The translations under genes and the position numbers were made by a program. Below are positions 52,278 to 60,613 of a DNA stretch of 64,000 nucleotides, piece after piece; position 1 is the first letter of the stretch, and every line of letters begins with the position of its first letter. The notes beneath the pieces were generated by a model. The model saw only the letters and a program-made list of their open reading frames with translations, had not been told where the DNA came from and ran no database searches. Source of the DNA: Chitinophaga caseinilytica (GTDB taxonomy: Bacteria; Bacteroidota; Bacteroidia; Chitinophagales; Chitinophagaceae); assembly GCF_038396765.1 (NCBI RefSeq), contig NZ_CP150096.1:6453701-6517700 (forward strand), written 5' to 3'.

Positions 52278-53768
52278 TTACTGCAGTGCGGGCAGGACGT
52301 TCTTTTTGCGGGAGAACAGCCATAATCCAATATACGTAAACAGGCCGTTCACGATGAGCAATTCATTGCCGAATTTATACCCGCCCATCCATTGTTCCGA
52401 ATATTGTTTGAGGATAAAGCACAGCAACGGGGAAACGAGGCAAACGATGAGGGAACCGTAATCGAGGATGGGCCGCTTGTTCAGGATCCCGAACGCGAAA
52501 AGCCCCAGCATCGGCCCGTATGTAATGGTAGCGAGGAACAGCACGGTATCGATGATCGCATCGTTGTTGAACTCGCGGAACAACAGGATGGTGCCCAGCA
52601 AAGCTACGGCGCAACCCACGTGGATCGCGTTCTTGATGCGCTTGCGACGCGCGTCGATCCCGTCTGTCGGATATCCCAGGATGTCGATGTAAAAAGAAGT
52701 GGTGAGCGTGGTCAGCACACTGTCTGCGCTGGAGAACGTAGCCGCCGTGAGGCCCACAATGAAGATCACCGAAGCGAAAGTGCCCAGGTGTTGCAGCGCC
52801 AGCAGGGGAAACACCTGGTCGGTAGCCGGGCCACCCTTCGCCGTCAGCGGCATCGGGATGTTATTGGCATGTAAATATTGATAGAGTAATATCCCCAGGC
52901 TCAGGAAAAACACATTCACGACGAGCTGCATGATGCTGAAAGAATAAATGTTCTTCTGCGCCTCCTTCAGCGAGCGGCAACTCAGGTTCTTCTGCATCAT
53001 ATTCTGATCGAGCCCCGTCATGGTTACCGCGATCATCATCCCGCCGAAAAATTCCTTCGGGAAGAAATTCCCCGCTTTCCAATCCCAGAAGAACGTTTTG
53101 GAATGCGGACTGCTGGCGACGTTGGAGACCAAATCCCCCAGCCCCCAGTTCAGATCGCGGCAGATCACCACGATGGTCAGCACCACGGCCAGGAGCAGGA
53201 AAATGGATTGCATGGCGTCTGTCCACACGAGGGTTTTAATACCACCGCGATAAGTATATACCAGCATCAGCGCGATCATGATGGAAACCGACAGCGCGAA
53301 CGGTATCCCGTAATAATCGAACACGAACAGCTGCAACACGCCCGCCACGAGGAAGAGCCGTGCCGCCGCGCCCACGAGGCGCGACAGGATAAAGAACATC
53401 GCCCCCGTTTTCTGCGTCACCGGCCCGAACCGCTGTTGCAGATACGTGTAGATCGAAGTGAGGTTCCGGTTATAATACAACGGCAACAGCACCGTGGCGA
53501 TCACGACGTAGCCGAGAATATATCCCAAAATCGTTTGCAGGTAAGAGAAGGAAGCTACTTCCACCTTGCCCGGTACGGAAATGAAAGTGACGCCCGACAG
53601 GGAATCGCTGATCATCCCGATGGCCACGAGGTACCATACGGAGTTCCGGTTCCCGATGAAATACGACTGCTCGTCGACCTTCCGGGTAGTGAGGTAAGAC
53701 ACCAACAGTAACAGGATAAAATAGCAGGCGATGAAAAGGACAAAAATCCCCGGTGATATTGGCGACAT
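52278..53768 (-). CDS. sodium:solute symporter, second family member
   Basis: 496 residues from ATG 53768; an in-frame ATG at 53813 adds 15 residues but begins in a 10-bp tandem repeat. About 13 membrane helices. N-terminal SSS marks: SYLTTRKVDEQSYFIGNRNSVWYLVAIGMISDSLSGVTF in its core, and the Na-site VGLTAATFSSADSVLTTLTTSF in helix 8. It differs in sequence and helix pattern from the symporter at 45.5 kb, so a different solute is likely. No enzyme beside it hints at the substrate; the LOG gene follows after 35 nt. Confidence 0.9.
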   Translation of the reverse strand: MSPISPGIFVLFIACYFILLLLVSYLTTRKVDEQSYFIGNRNSVWYLVAIGMISDSLSGVTFISVPGKVEVASFSYLQTILGYILGYVVIATVLLPLYYNRNLTSIYTYLQQRFGPVTQKTGAMFFILSRLVGAAARLFLVAGVLQLFVFDYYGIPFALSVSIMIALMLVYTYRGGIKTLVWTDAMQSIFLLLAVVLTIVVICRDLNWGLGDLVSNVASSPHSKTFFWDWKAGNFFPKEFFGGMMIAVTMTGLDQNMMQKNLSCRSLKEAQKNIYSFSIMQLVVNVFFLSLGILLYQYLHANNIPMPLTAKGGPATDQVFPLLALQHLGTFASVIFIVGLTAATFSSADSVLTTLTTSFYIDILGYPTDGIDARRKRIKNAIHVGCAVALLGTILLFREFNNDAIIDTVLFLATITYGPMLGLFAFGILNKRPILDYGSLIVCLVSPLLCFILKQYSEQWMGGYKFGNELLIVNGLFTYIGLWLFSRKKNVLPALQ

Positions 53769-53810
53769 TACGTGAGTATAGTTTAAACCCAATAAAAATA
53801 GGGATTTCCG

Positions 53811-53840
53811 CATAAAAACGCATAAAAACGCATAAAAAAA
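53811..53840. repeat. 10-bp tandem repeat, three units
   Basis: CATAAAAACG occurs twice (53811-53820, 53821-53830) and is followed by CATAAAAAAA. Each unit has a minus-strand ATG in a different frame, one of which is the upstream start of the symporter. It joins directly to the T tract of the FAD-oxidoreductase terminator. Confidence 0.7.
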
Positions 53841-53860
53841 GGCCGGCTGGAAAGCAGGCC
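53834..53860 (-). terminator. terminator of the FAD oxidoreductase gene
   Basis: GGCC and GGCC pair at the ends of 53841-53860, with GCT/AGC inside and a small loop, followed on the minus strand by seven T. It lies 26 nt after the stop. Confidence 0.75.
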
Positions 53861-53886
53861 CTGTAGCATATCACAAATACGGGAAA

Positions 53887-55008
53887 TTATTCCACGGCGG
53901 TCACGTCGCGCGCGAGGCCGAAAGACAGTGTCATGCCGGCTCCTCCCATCCCGTTCACGATAGTGACGCCGGGTTCGGGGTGCAAGACGAGATCATGGCC
54001 GCCGTTGGTCAGTTTCGGATATATGCCGTGCCAACGCTCCTGGATGCCCATGGTTGGCGCCTGGAGGAAGGTATTGATGAATTGAAGGATGAGGTCGTTG
54101 ATGTGCTCCTTGTCGAAAGGGTCTACCGCCAGGCCGTATTCGTGGGAGTCTCCCAGCGAAAGCTCCCCTGCCCCGTTCTGCGTTACCATGAGATGGATGC
54201 CGTATTTTACGTATTCCGGCAAAGTAGCGTCCACACGCTGTTTCACGGCTTTGAGGCCGGGGCAGTGGGCGAAAGACGCGTAGTGCAGCATCGACATGCC
54301 CGTTACCAGCGTGGGGCCCAGTTGCCAGCCATCGGGCTGGGGAACGGTGCGCATCATCTGGAGCTTGCAACGCGTAAGAGGCGACGCAGCGAAGATGTCG
54401 GGATACAGGGTCTCGAAGTCGTACCCCGTGCAGACGTACACCTTATCCACCTTCCACTTTTCGTTTTTCGTTTCGATATGCGGCAGCTGGATACCGTTGA
54501 CGGCGGTGCCGAACCGGAAAGTGACGCCATGTTCGCTTTCGAGCCAGGCGGCGAGGCGGGCGCTCGCTTCGCGGGGGTCTACGGTGATTTCGAGGGGGCT
54601 CCAGAGCGCGGCTTTCAGGCCCTCGGGCCGGAAAGCCCTGCTGCGGCCCGTTGCGGCTTCGGGCGTGAGGATTTCGACGTCGCGGCTGGAGGTGGACACG
54701 AATTCTTCGAGCACGCCGGCTTCGTCGGCATGATAGGCCAGCAACAGCGAACCGGACTCCTCGGCAGGGAGGCCCGTTTCCCGCGCCAGTTGTTGCCAGA
54801 TGCCGCGGCCGTAAAGCGCACGGTCGTAAATGTAGCCGTCTTGCTGCCCCAGCGTCCAGACGTTACCGAAATTGCGGTACGAAGCGCCCAGCGCACGGGG
54901 GCTCCGCTCGAAAACGACCACTTTCCGGCCTTTCAAAGCCAGGTGGTACGCTGTGGCCAGGCCTACGATGCCTGCGCCGATGACTGCTGTATCTGCTTGC
55001 TGGTACAT
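53887..55008 (-). CDS. FAD-dependent oxidoreductase, D-amino-acid/TIGR03364 type
   Basis: 373 residues. The FAD loop GAGIVGLATAYHLALKG is at the N-terminus, followed by VFERSPRALGASYRNFGNVW, which is typical of the TIGR03364 group. The DAO fold end GMGGAGMTLSFGLA is also present. Members are often linked to 2-aminoethylphosphonate use, but no phosphonate gene is seen here. It may oxidise an amine or amino acid. It is a single-gene unit with its own terminator; upstream neighbours are surface proteins on the same strand. Confidence 0.82.
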   Translation of the reverse strand: MYQQADTAVIGAGIVGLATAYHLALKGRKVVVFERSPRALGASYRNFGNVWTLGQQDGYIYDRALYGRGIWQQLARETGLPAEESGSLLLAYHADEAGVLEEFVSTSSRDVEILTPEAATGRSRAFRPEGLKAALWSPLEITVDPREASARLAAWLESEHGVTFRFGTAVNGIQLPHIETKNEKWKVDKVYVCTGYDFETLYPDIFAASPLTRCKLQMMRTVPQPDGWQLGPTLVTGMSMLHYASFAHCPGLKAVKQRVDATLPEYVKYGIHLMVTQNGAGELSLGDSHEYGLAVDPFDKEHINDLILQFINTFLQAPTMGIQERWHGIYPKLTNGGHDLVLHPEPGVTIVNGMGGAGMTLSFGLARDVTAVE

Positions 55009-55069
55009 GCAACAAATATAGCAGTATTTGTAAATAAATGTTTAGTGATTCTTAACCCTTAACAGAGAA

Positions 55070-55633
55070 TTAAAACCCGAAGTTCCCGCCGACGGAAAAC
55101 ACGGGGCGGTTGCGGTAAGGGGAATGATTATCCTGCAGCACATCGTACAGCAGCATGATCACCAGGGCGGAATTGCCGCCGATGGGTTGGGCATAGCCGC
55201 CGCCGAGGAGAAGGCTGGGCGCGGTGAACTTGTCTTTCACGGTATGCGGGGGATCATCGAAATACCTGCGTTTGAGGGACAGGGAGTTGAACTCTGGCTG
55301 GGCGTGAACGAACAGCATTTCCAGCGGGTAATACCTGCCCCAGATGCCGCCGCCGAGGATGGACGTATTGTCTTTAAAGTTATCGTAGCGGTATTTCTCC
55401 CAGGTGAATTGTGCGTTGATACTGATCCCCCCGGCGAATTTCGGGCTGAAGCGATACCCGATCATGGGCGACAGGTTCAGCAGCGAATAATCGCCGAAGG
55501 CGAAACCGAAGTTGCCGCCCGCCATCATCTTGGAACGGTCGAACCCGCGGGAAGTATCCACGCGGTAGGGGTTTTGCGCGAAAGCGAACTGTAAGGAAAG
55601 CAGGAATGCTGCAAAAAGGTAAATCCTTTTCAT
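55070..55633 (-). CDS. small outer-membrane beta-barrel-like protein
   Basis: 187 residues from ATG 55633 (GTG two codons upstream is possible). A signal peptide (IYLFAAFLLSLQFAFA) is followed by alternating strands with aromatic ends, for example GGNFGFAFGDYSLLNLSPMIGYRFSPKFAGG, and an aromatic C-terminal FSVGGNFGF, as in eight-stranded outer-membrane barrels. It is not PorP/SprF. No further domain is recognised. It lies 72 nt downstream of the PorP/SprF gene on the same strand and could be part of the same surface locus. Confidence 0.8.
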   Translation of the reverse strand: MKRIYLFAAFLLSLQFAFAQNPYRVDTSRGFDRSKMMAGGNFGFAFGDYSLLNLSPMIGYRFSPKFAGGISINAQFTWEKYRYDNFKDNTSILGGGIWGRYYPLEMLFVHAQPEFNSLSLKRRYFDDPPHTVKDKFTAPSLLLGGGYAQPIGGNSALVIMLLYDVLQDNHSPYRNRPVFSVGGNFGF

Positions 55634-55705
55634 GTGCACCGGTTTAATACACGGCTAAATTATCGGTTTTTTCCCGACGGCCGTTCAACATTAACTTTTT
55701 CTTTA

Positions 55706-56725
55706 TCAGAAAGATGGGCAAAGCGTATACCGCTTGGCGTGAGAGAAACTCCGGTTGGGGTACAGGCCCAGGTACAGCAGGCTCACTTCGTATGCCCCTT
55801 GCCGTTTGTTGGCCGCCGAAAGCGCACTGGTGGTCACGTCATAGTTGAACATCAACCTGAAATTCGCCACCTGGTAGCCAACCAGCAGCGCCGCAGCGTC
55901 TTTCAGCCGGTAATAAGCCCCACCGAAAAGCTGCTGGTTGCCATCACCGGAAAGGTTATAGGCCGCATAGGCGCCGAGCATCGTTTCGCTGACGTTCGCC
56001 TGCCGCGCATAATACGCGCCCGGGTTGAGGATCACTTTATCGCTCATCTTGAGGCTCGCGTTAAAAAAGCCGATATACCTGCGTTCGATCTGGTTGTTGC
56101 CGTCGTAAAAGGATTCGCGGGGCGTGTTGACGTGGTGCACGGAAAATCCGCCGTTCACATATACCAGCTCATTGGGGAAGAACGCATAGTTCATCCCCAC
56201 CTGCAGGTCCAGATAGCCCACGGAAGCCTGCGTGAAAGGTTCTCCGGAAAACATCTGCGAATCGAAGAACTGTCCGTTCCATTGCGACCCGAACGTCAGT
56301 TTGCTCAAATCCACCCGCTTGTCCGCATATCCTACGTTAAAACCGGCAGACAGCAGGCTGCTTTGCCCGAGGAGCTGGTGATAGGCTACAGACCCGTACG
56401 CTTTGGTACTGGCCAGGTTGCCGCTGCCCGCCACATCGCGGAGGATCATGCCGCCCAGGCCCACCCAGCCATACGTGAGCCGGTCGCGGAAGAGCTGGAA
56501 ATCGCCGAAAACCGACATGGTTTTGTATGGCACGGGGATCGTTGCCCACTGGTTGCGGTAATTGACGCCGATACGATAGTTGCCGTCCGGGATAAACCCG
56601 GTATTGGCGGGGTTGGTAGACAAGGGCGAATTGAAGAACTGCGAAAAATGCAGGTCTTGCGCAACGGCCGGGAAAGCCGCCCCGAGGCAACAAACGAATA
56701 ATATATGGTATACAGCTTTTCTCAT
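55706..56725 (-). CDS. PorP/SprF family type IX secretion outer-membrane protein (second locus)
   Basis: 339 residues. Signal peptide (LFVCCLGAAFPAVA), then the family start QDLHFSQFFNSPLSTNPANTGF, strands with NYRNQWATIPVPYKT and a C-terminal SFSHAKRYTLCPSF. It shares its CPSF end with the PorP at 39.6 kb. It starts 6 nt after the stop of the 1228-aa type B CTD protein, so the two are one transcription unit and it is the likely secretion partner of that protein. Confidence 0.93.
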   Translation of the reverse strand: MRKAVYHILFVCCLGAAFPAVAQDLHFSQFFNSPLSTNPANTGFIPDGNYRIGVNYRNQWATIPVPYKTMSVFGDFQLFRDRLTYGWVGLGGMILRDVAGSGNLASTKAYGSVAYHQLLGQSSLLSAGFNVGYADKRVDLSKLTFGSQWNGQFFDSQMFSGEPFTQASVGYLDLQVGMNYAFFPNELVYVNGGFSVHHVNTPRESFYDGNNQIERRYIGFFNASLKMSDKVILNPGAYYARQANVSETMLGAYAAYNLSGDGNQQLFGGAYYRLKDAAALLVGYQVANFRLMFNYDVTTSALSAANKRQGAYEVSLLYLGLYPNRSFSHAKRYTLCPSF

Positions 56726-56731
56726 AGCCCG

Positions 56732-59700
56732 CTATCTTAACAAAGTTACGTTTCCTGTTTTGGTGATCTTGTTCCCGTCCGTAAATTCGATGTTCAATAC
56801 AAACGCATAGGCATCCATCGGCTGCACCGTTCCGTTGAAACGGCCATCCCATCCCAGTTTCTGATCGTTCGACTGGAACATGAGCTGCCCCCAGCGGTTG
56901 AAGACTTTCATGTCGTACCGCAAAATACCGAACCCTTTGATCTCCCACTTGTCATTAATGCCATCGCCGTTCGGGGAGAAGGCGGTGGGCACGTCGTACA
57001 GCGGATTCACGATCGCCGACACTTCCTGGCAAACGGAATCTTCACAACCGAATTCCGTATAGGCCGTCAGGCAAACTTCATACACACCGGAACGGAGGTA
57101 CTGGTGCGTGGGGTTCGGATCGGTAGAGGAATTGCCGTCCCCGAAATCCCAGCGGTACCGCACGGCATTGCGCGATTCGTTGGTAAAAGTGGTCGGCGTA
57201 TTCTCGATAGGCTTGGTAGGCAGGAAGGAATAGGCGGCGGTAGGACCGGGCAACACGGTAATGAAACCGGTCGTATCGTCTTGCAGGTTGCAGGTATTGG
57301 GATCGAACGCGCGGAGGCGGACCGGGTACCGGCCGGGTGTAGTATAAGTATGTGTGGGGTAGATTTCGTTGGAAATCGGGCTTCCGTCCCCGAAATCCCA
57401 CTCAAACGTAACACCGCCTTTCGAGATATTGTCGAAATGCGCGGTGAACGGCGCGCAGGAGCTGTCCTGCACATTGAAAAGCGCCACCACATTGGCCGCC
57501 ACACGCAACTGTATCGCCCTTTCATCCGGCGCGTTGCAATAATTCGTATCTACCAGCCGCAGTCGAACGGTATATAAACCTTCTTGCGCATACCGGTGCG
57601 TTTGCGGCTGCAGGCCGGCCCTCACCAGCGGCGTATTGTCCCCGAAATCCCACACGAAAGACGTATCGGTAAACGGCTTGCCCGGAGGTGCCGTAGACGT
57701 ATTGGTAAACAGGTATTCCAGCGCCGTGCAGGGCGGCTGGCGCTGCTCCGTAAAGTTCACGGTTGCCTGGTCGTTGCGGACCCGCAGCGGCAGGTACGCC
57801 GTATCGTACACGTTACAGCTCGCCGGATCGTATTTCACCAGCATGACGTTGTAGTCGCCGATGTTGTTGTAGCGGTGCTGCATCGTAGGACTGGTATTCC
57901 TGATCTCGGGTGTCCCGTCCCCGAAATTCCAGATCCAGGCCGTGGCGTTTACGTTAGTGGTGTCGATAAAGGTAATATCGGCCGGGGCGCAATAGTTCCG
58001 TTTCCGCTCCTGCGTGGTGAACCCTGCGCGCACACCATCGAGGTTGAACGCGATCTTGAGGGAACCGAGGTTACAGAGATCGGTCATACCGGTATAATAC
58101 GAGCCCGGCGTACTGGGGAAACGCGTTCTCCGCGGCAGATCGAGCTGGCAGGATGCGCAAATGGCCTGGTAGATGACGCCGTTGCGGTCGAACCGGCTGG
58201 TGCCCCCGTCTACGTGCTCCGCCAGCCCGTTCCCTCCGAAATAGGTTCCGTATAAAATGCCGAGCGCGTCGCGCTTCATCACGAAGAAATAAAAATCGTC
58301 CCCGTCCGTGCGCGACTGCCGCGCGTCTGGCGTAATCGGCAGGCCGCGGGTATTGGAGGCGTTGAACCCTCCGTTCAGCCGTCCACCCCAACCCGATACG
58401 TATACGTTTTCGCAACGGTCAACCAGGAAGGCCACGGGAGAAATGCTGGGCGTGGGGCCTGCCTTTCCGAAAGTGGTGGAATAAATGATATCCGAAAGGT
58501 TGGGCCGGAGCTTGGTGATGAACTGTCGGGAATTGTCGTTATAAAAAGTAGGCGTACCGGCTGGCTGTTTGATTGGCCAGTTGCCTTCGGTAGTGCCCAT
58601 CACGTAGACGTTGCTGTTTCTGTCCAGCTGAATGCCGTATACCTGGTCGGCCTTCCCGTTGTCCGAACCCATGAAGGTGGATGCGATGATGTTCCTGCCG
58701 TCAGAAGATAACTCGGTAATATATCCATCGCAGGAGCCGCCGCGGTAGGAATTGAACACCCCGTTCCGCGTGGGGAAGTTATTGCTGGCGGTGCCGCCTG
58801 CCACGTACACGGAATTGGAGCCGTTGACGGCAAGCACATAGGCCGCGTCTTCCTGGCTGCCGCCGAGGAACGTGGCCCAGATCACGGCATTACAGTTGGG
58901 GTTGATCTTGATGACCACCGCATCCTGCCTGCCACCGCCGTAAGTGCCCTGGACCACGCCTGCCGTCGCCAGGAAATCCTGGGACTGGGTAGATCCGGCA
59001 ATATAAATGTTCCCGTTCCCATCGAGCACCACTTCGCTGCGGGCGTCGTCGCCGTAATTGCGGAGCAGCCCGTCGATACCGGAAACTTTATTGGCCTGCA
59101 TATTGGCGCCGTCCGTCCCCGTTCCGCCGATGCGGATGGAGCCGATGATGGCGGTACCGTTGGCGTTGAGCTTGGTCACCACGATATCGTGACCGCCACC
59201 GGGGCCGTGGGTATTGGGCGCGGGATAGCTGCCCCCGGAGTTGCTGCGGCCGGAGATCACGAGGTTGCCGGCGCCGTCCGCGAACAGGGAATGCGGCTGG
59301 TCTTCCCCGCCGCCGCCGATATAGGTGCTGTAAAGAATCCTGCTGCCGGCGGGGTTGAATTTCGTGATGCCGATATCGTATTTGCCGCCGTTGAAAGCAT
59401 CGTCTACCGCCCCGGGAGAAACCGGGTAACCGGGCCCGAATACGATGCCGCCGCCGTAAAAGTTGCCGGCATCGTCATAAGTGGCGGTGAAGCCCCAGTT
59501 ATCTGCCCGCGAACCGGTCAGCGTGGCGAACACGACCACGGGGTCTATCACCAACGGATATTGCGGATCGTACCGGCCGGATACGCTGAAGCTCAGTTCG
59601 TTGCCTTTCAGCTTGTATTGAACGTTTACTTTTTTGCGTTGATTGTCGATGAGCTGGTAGGCGTAAGGCTGCAGCTCCATGATTTCACCTACCGAGGTCT

Positions 59701-60418
59701 GGATATGCAGATTCCCTTTTTTCAGGGCGAGGGCTTGTGCGCCGGTATATTGCATCCGGATGGCGGAGGGGTCTCCGCCGGGGCGCACGATGAGGTCGTA
59801 TTTCAGTTGACCGCTTTCGGAATAGACCTGCATATCGATGTTGCGGTAAAGGTTTTCGTAACCTACTGTCGTATACGAAGAAAGGCCGGATTTCCAGCGC
59901 GAGGGGTCGTTACCGATAAAATAGTTGATATTCTCCTGGGAAGGTTTGGATGGGGAGATGACCGGGTCGGGGTTGGCGTTGAGGAAGGTGATATCATATA
60001 CATGCCCCCTCACTTTCCCGGGAACATATCCGCCGCCTCCGCCACCAACGGCACCATTGCCGGTTCCGGGCTGTTGCGCTCCGGCGGAGCGGGTGCCGAA
60101 TTTGCCGCCGTCGGGATTATAAGTGGTATCTCCGCTGCGGGGGTGGCCATGGTTGGCTTCTACCATCCGCTGCATGTCTTCCGGGTTGTAGAACAACATC
60201 CGGATGGCGTTCTTTCTCAGGAAGATATTACCGCCACCGAGGTTGGCGCGGTAGACGAAGGCGCCGTCCCACTGCCCTTTATTCTCAATGAATTCGATCG
60301 CGGAACGCATGGCACTGTGGTCGTGCGCCGCTTCCTGAGACCATGCTTTCCCGGCGATCAACACCAGTATTCCGATCTGTAGCAGGCTGAAAATTCTGAT
60401 AGGGCGAGTAGATTTCAA
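56732..60418 (-). CDS. DUF7948/PKD surface protein with type B T9SS C-terminal domain (1228 aa)
   Basis: A signal peptide (LLQIGILVLIAGKAWS) precedes a DUF7948-type domain (about 40-300, AIEFIENKGQWDGAFVYRAN; YRNIDMQVYSESG), then SBBP-like propeller repeats (ILYSTYIGGGGEDQPHSL; the 310-800 region has five or six), then four PKD domains (cores WIWNFGDG, FVWDFGDN, FEWDFGDG, YRWDFGDG) and a type B sorting domain with AFSPNGDGINDKWEI, MKVFNRWGQLMFQ and the end TKTGNVTLLR. Like the proteins at 31.8-39.6 kb it should be exported by type IX secretion to the surface. The PorP/SprF gene follows 6 nt downstream. Confidence 0.92.
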   Translation of the reverse strand: MKSTRPIRIFSLLQIGILVLIAGKAWSQEAAHDHSAMRSAIEFIENKGQWDGAFVYRANLGGGNIFLRKNAIRMLFYNPEDMQRMVEANHGHPRSGDTTYNPDGGKFGTRSAGAQQPGTGNGAVGGGGGGYVPGKVRGHVYDITFLNANPDPVISPSKPSQENINYFIGNDPSRWKSGLSSYTTVGYENLYRNIDMQVYSESGQLKYDLIVRPGGDPSAIRMQYTGAQALALKKGNLHIQTSVGEIMELQPYAYQLIDNQRKKVNVQYKLKGNELSFSVSGRYDPQYPLVIDPVVVFATLTGSRADNWGFTATYDDAGNFYGGGIVFGPGYPVSPGAVDDAFNGGKYDIGITKFNPAGSRILYSTYIGGGGEDQPHSLFADGAGNLVISGRSNSGGSYPAPNTHGPGGGHDIVVTKLNANGTAIIGSIRIGGTGTDGANMQANKVSGIDGLLRNYGDDARSEVVLDGNGNIYIAGSTQSQDFLATAGVVQGTYGGGRQDAVVIKINPNCNAVIWATFLGGSQEDAAYVLAVNGSNSVYVAGGTASNNFPTRNGVFNSYRGGSCDGYITELSSDGRNIIASTFMGSDNGKADQVYGIQLDRNSNVYVMGTTEGNWPIKQPAGTPTFYNDNSRQFITKLRPNLSDIIYSTTFGKAGPTPSISPVAFLVDRCENVYVSGWGGRLNGGFNASNTRGLPITPDARQSRTDGDDFYFFVMKRDALGILYGTYFGGNGLAEHVDGGTSRFDRNGVIYQAICASCQLDLPRRTRFPSTPGSYYTGMTDLCNLGSLKIAFNLDGVRAGFTTQERKRNYCAPADITFIDTTNVNATAWIWNFGDGTPEIRNTSPTMQHRYNNIGDYNVMLVKYDPASCNVYDTAYLPLRVRNDQATVNFTEQRQPPCTALEYLFTNTSTAPPGKPFTDTSFVWDFGDNTPLVRAGLQPQTHRYAQEGLYTVRLRLVDTNYCNAPDERAIQLRVAANVVALFNVQDSSCAPFTAHFDNISKGGVTFEWDFGDGSPISNEIYPTHTYTTPGRYPVRLRAFDPNTCNLQDDTTGFITVLPGPTAAYSFLPTKPIENTPTTFTNESRNAVRYRWDFGDGNSSTDPNPTHQYLRSGVYEVCLTAYTEFGCEDSVCQEVSAIVNPLYDVPTAFSPNGDGINDKWEIKGFGILRYDMKVFNRWGQLMFQSNDQKLGWDGRFNGTVQPMDAYAFVLNIEFTDGNKITKTGNVTLLR

Positions 60419-60613
60419 GACGGTATATATTTTTTAAAGATGGTCCCTTAAAACTAGTATACTTTAATTAACGGACGGGAGCAGTAAAATGTTACGGTCC
60501 GGGATTTGGTTGGCGACCGGCAGTGGACGGTCCACAATTAGGTATCAGGCGGGCTCAACATGCAAAACAAACCATCCCTGCCGGTCATTCCATGATGAAC
60601 AACGCAAAAGCCG

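Noticed and set aside
53811..53840. The 10-bp repeat as a CRISPR array or origin iteron set.
   Set aside because: Three short AT-rich units with no spacers, no initiator gene and no DnaA-like context.
60419..60613. A small gene or RNA in the gap between recG and the 1228-aa gene.
   Set aside because: No start with coding character and no stable fold with a T tract; it is best seen as the promoter and leader of the surface-protein gene.
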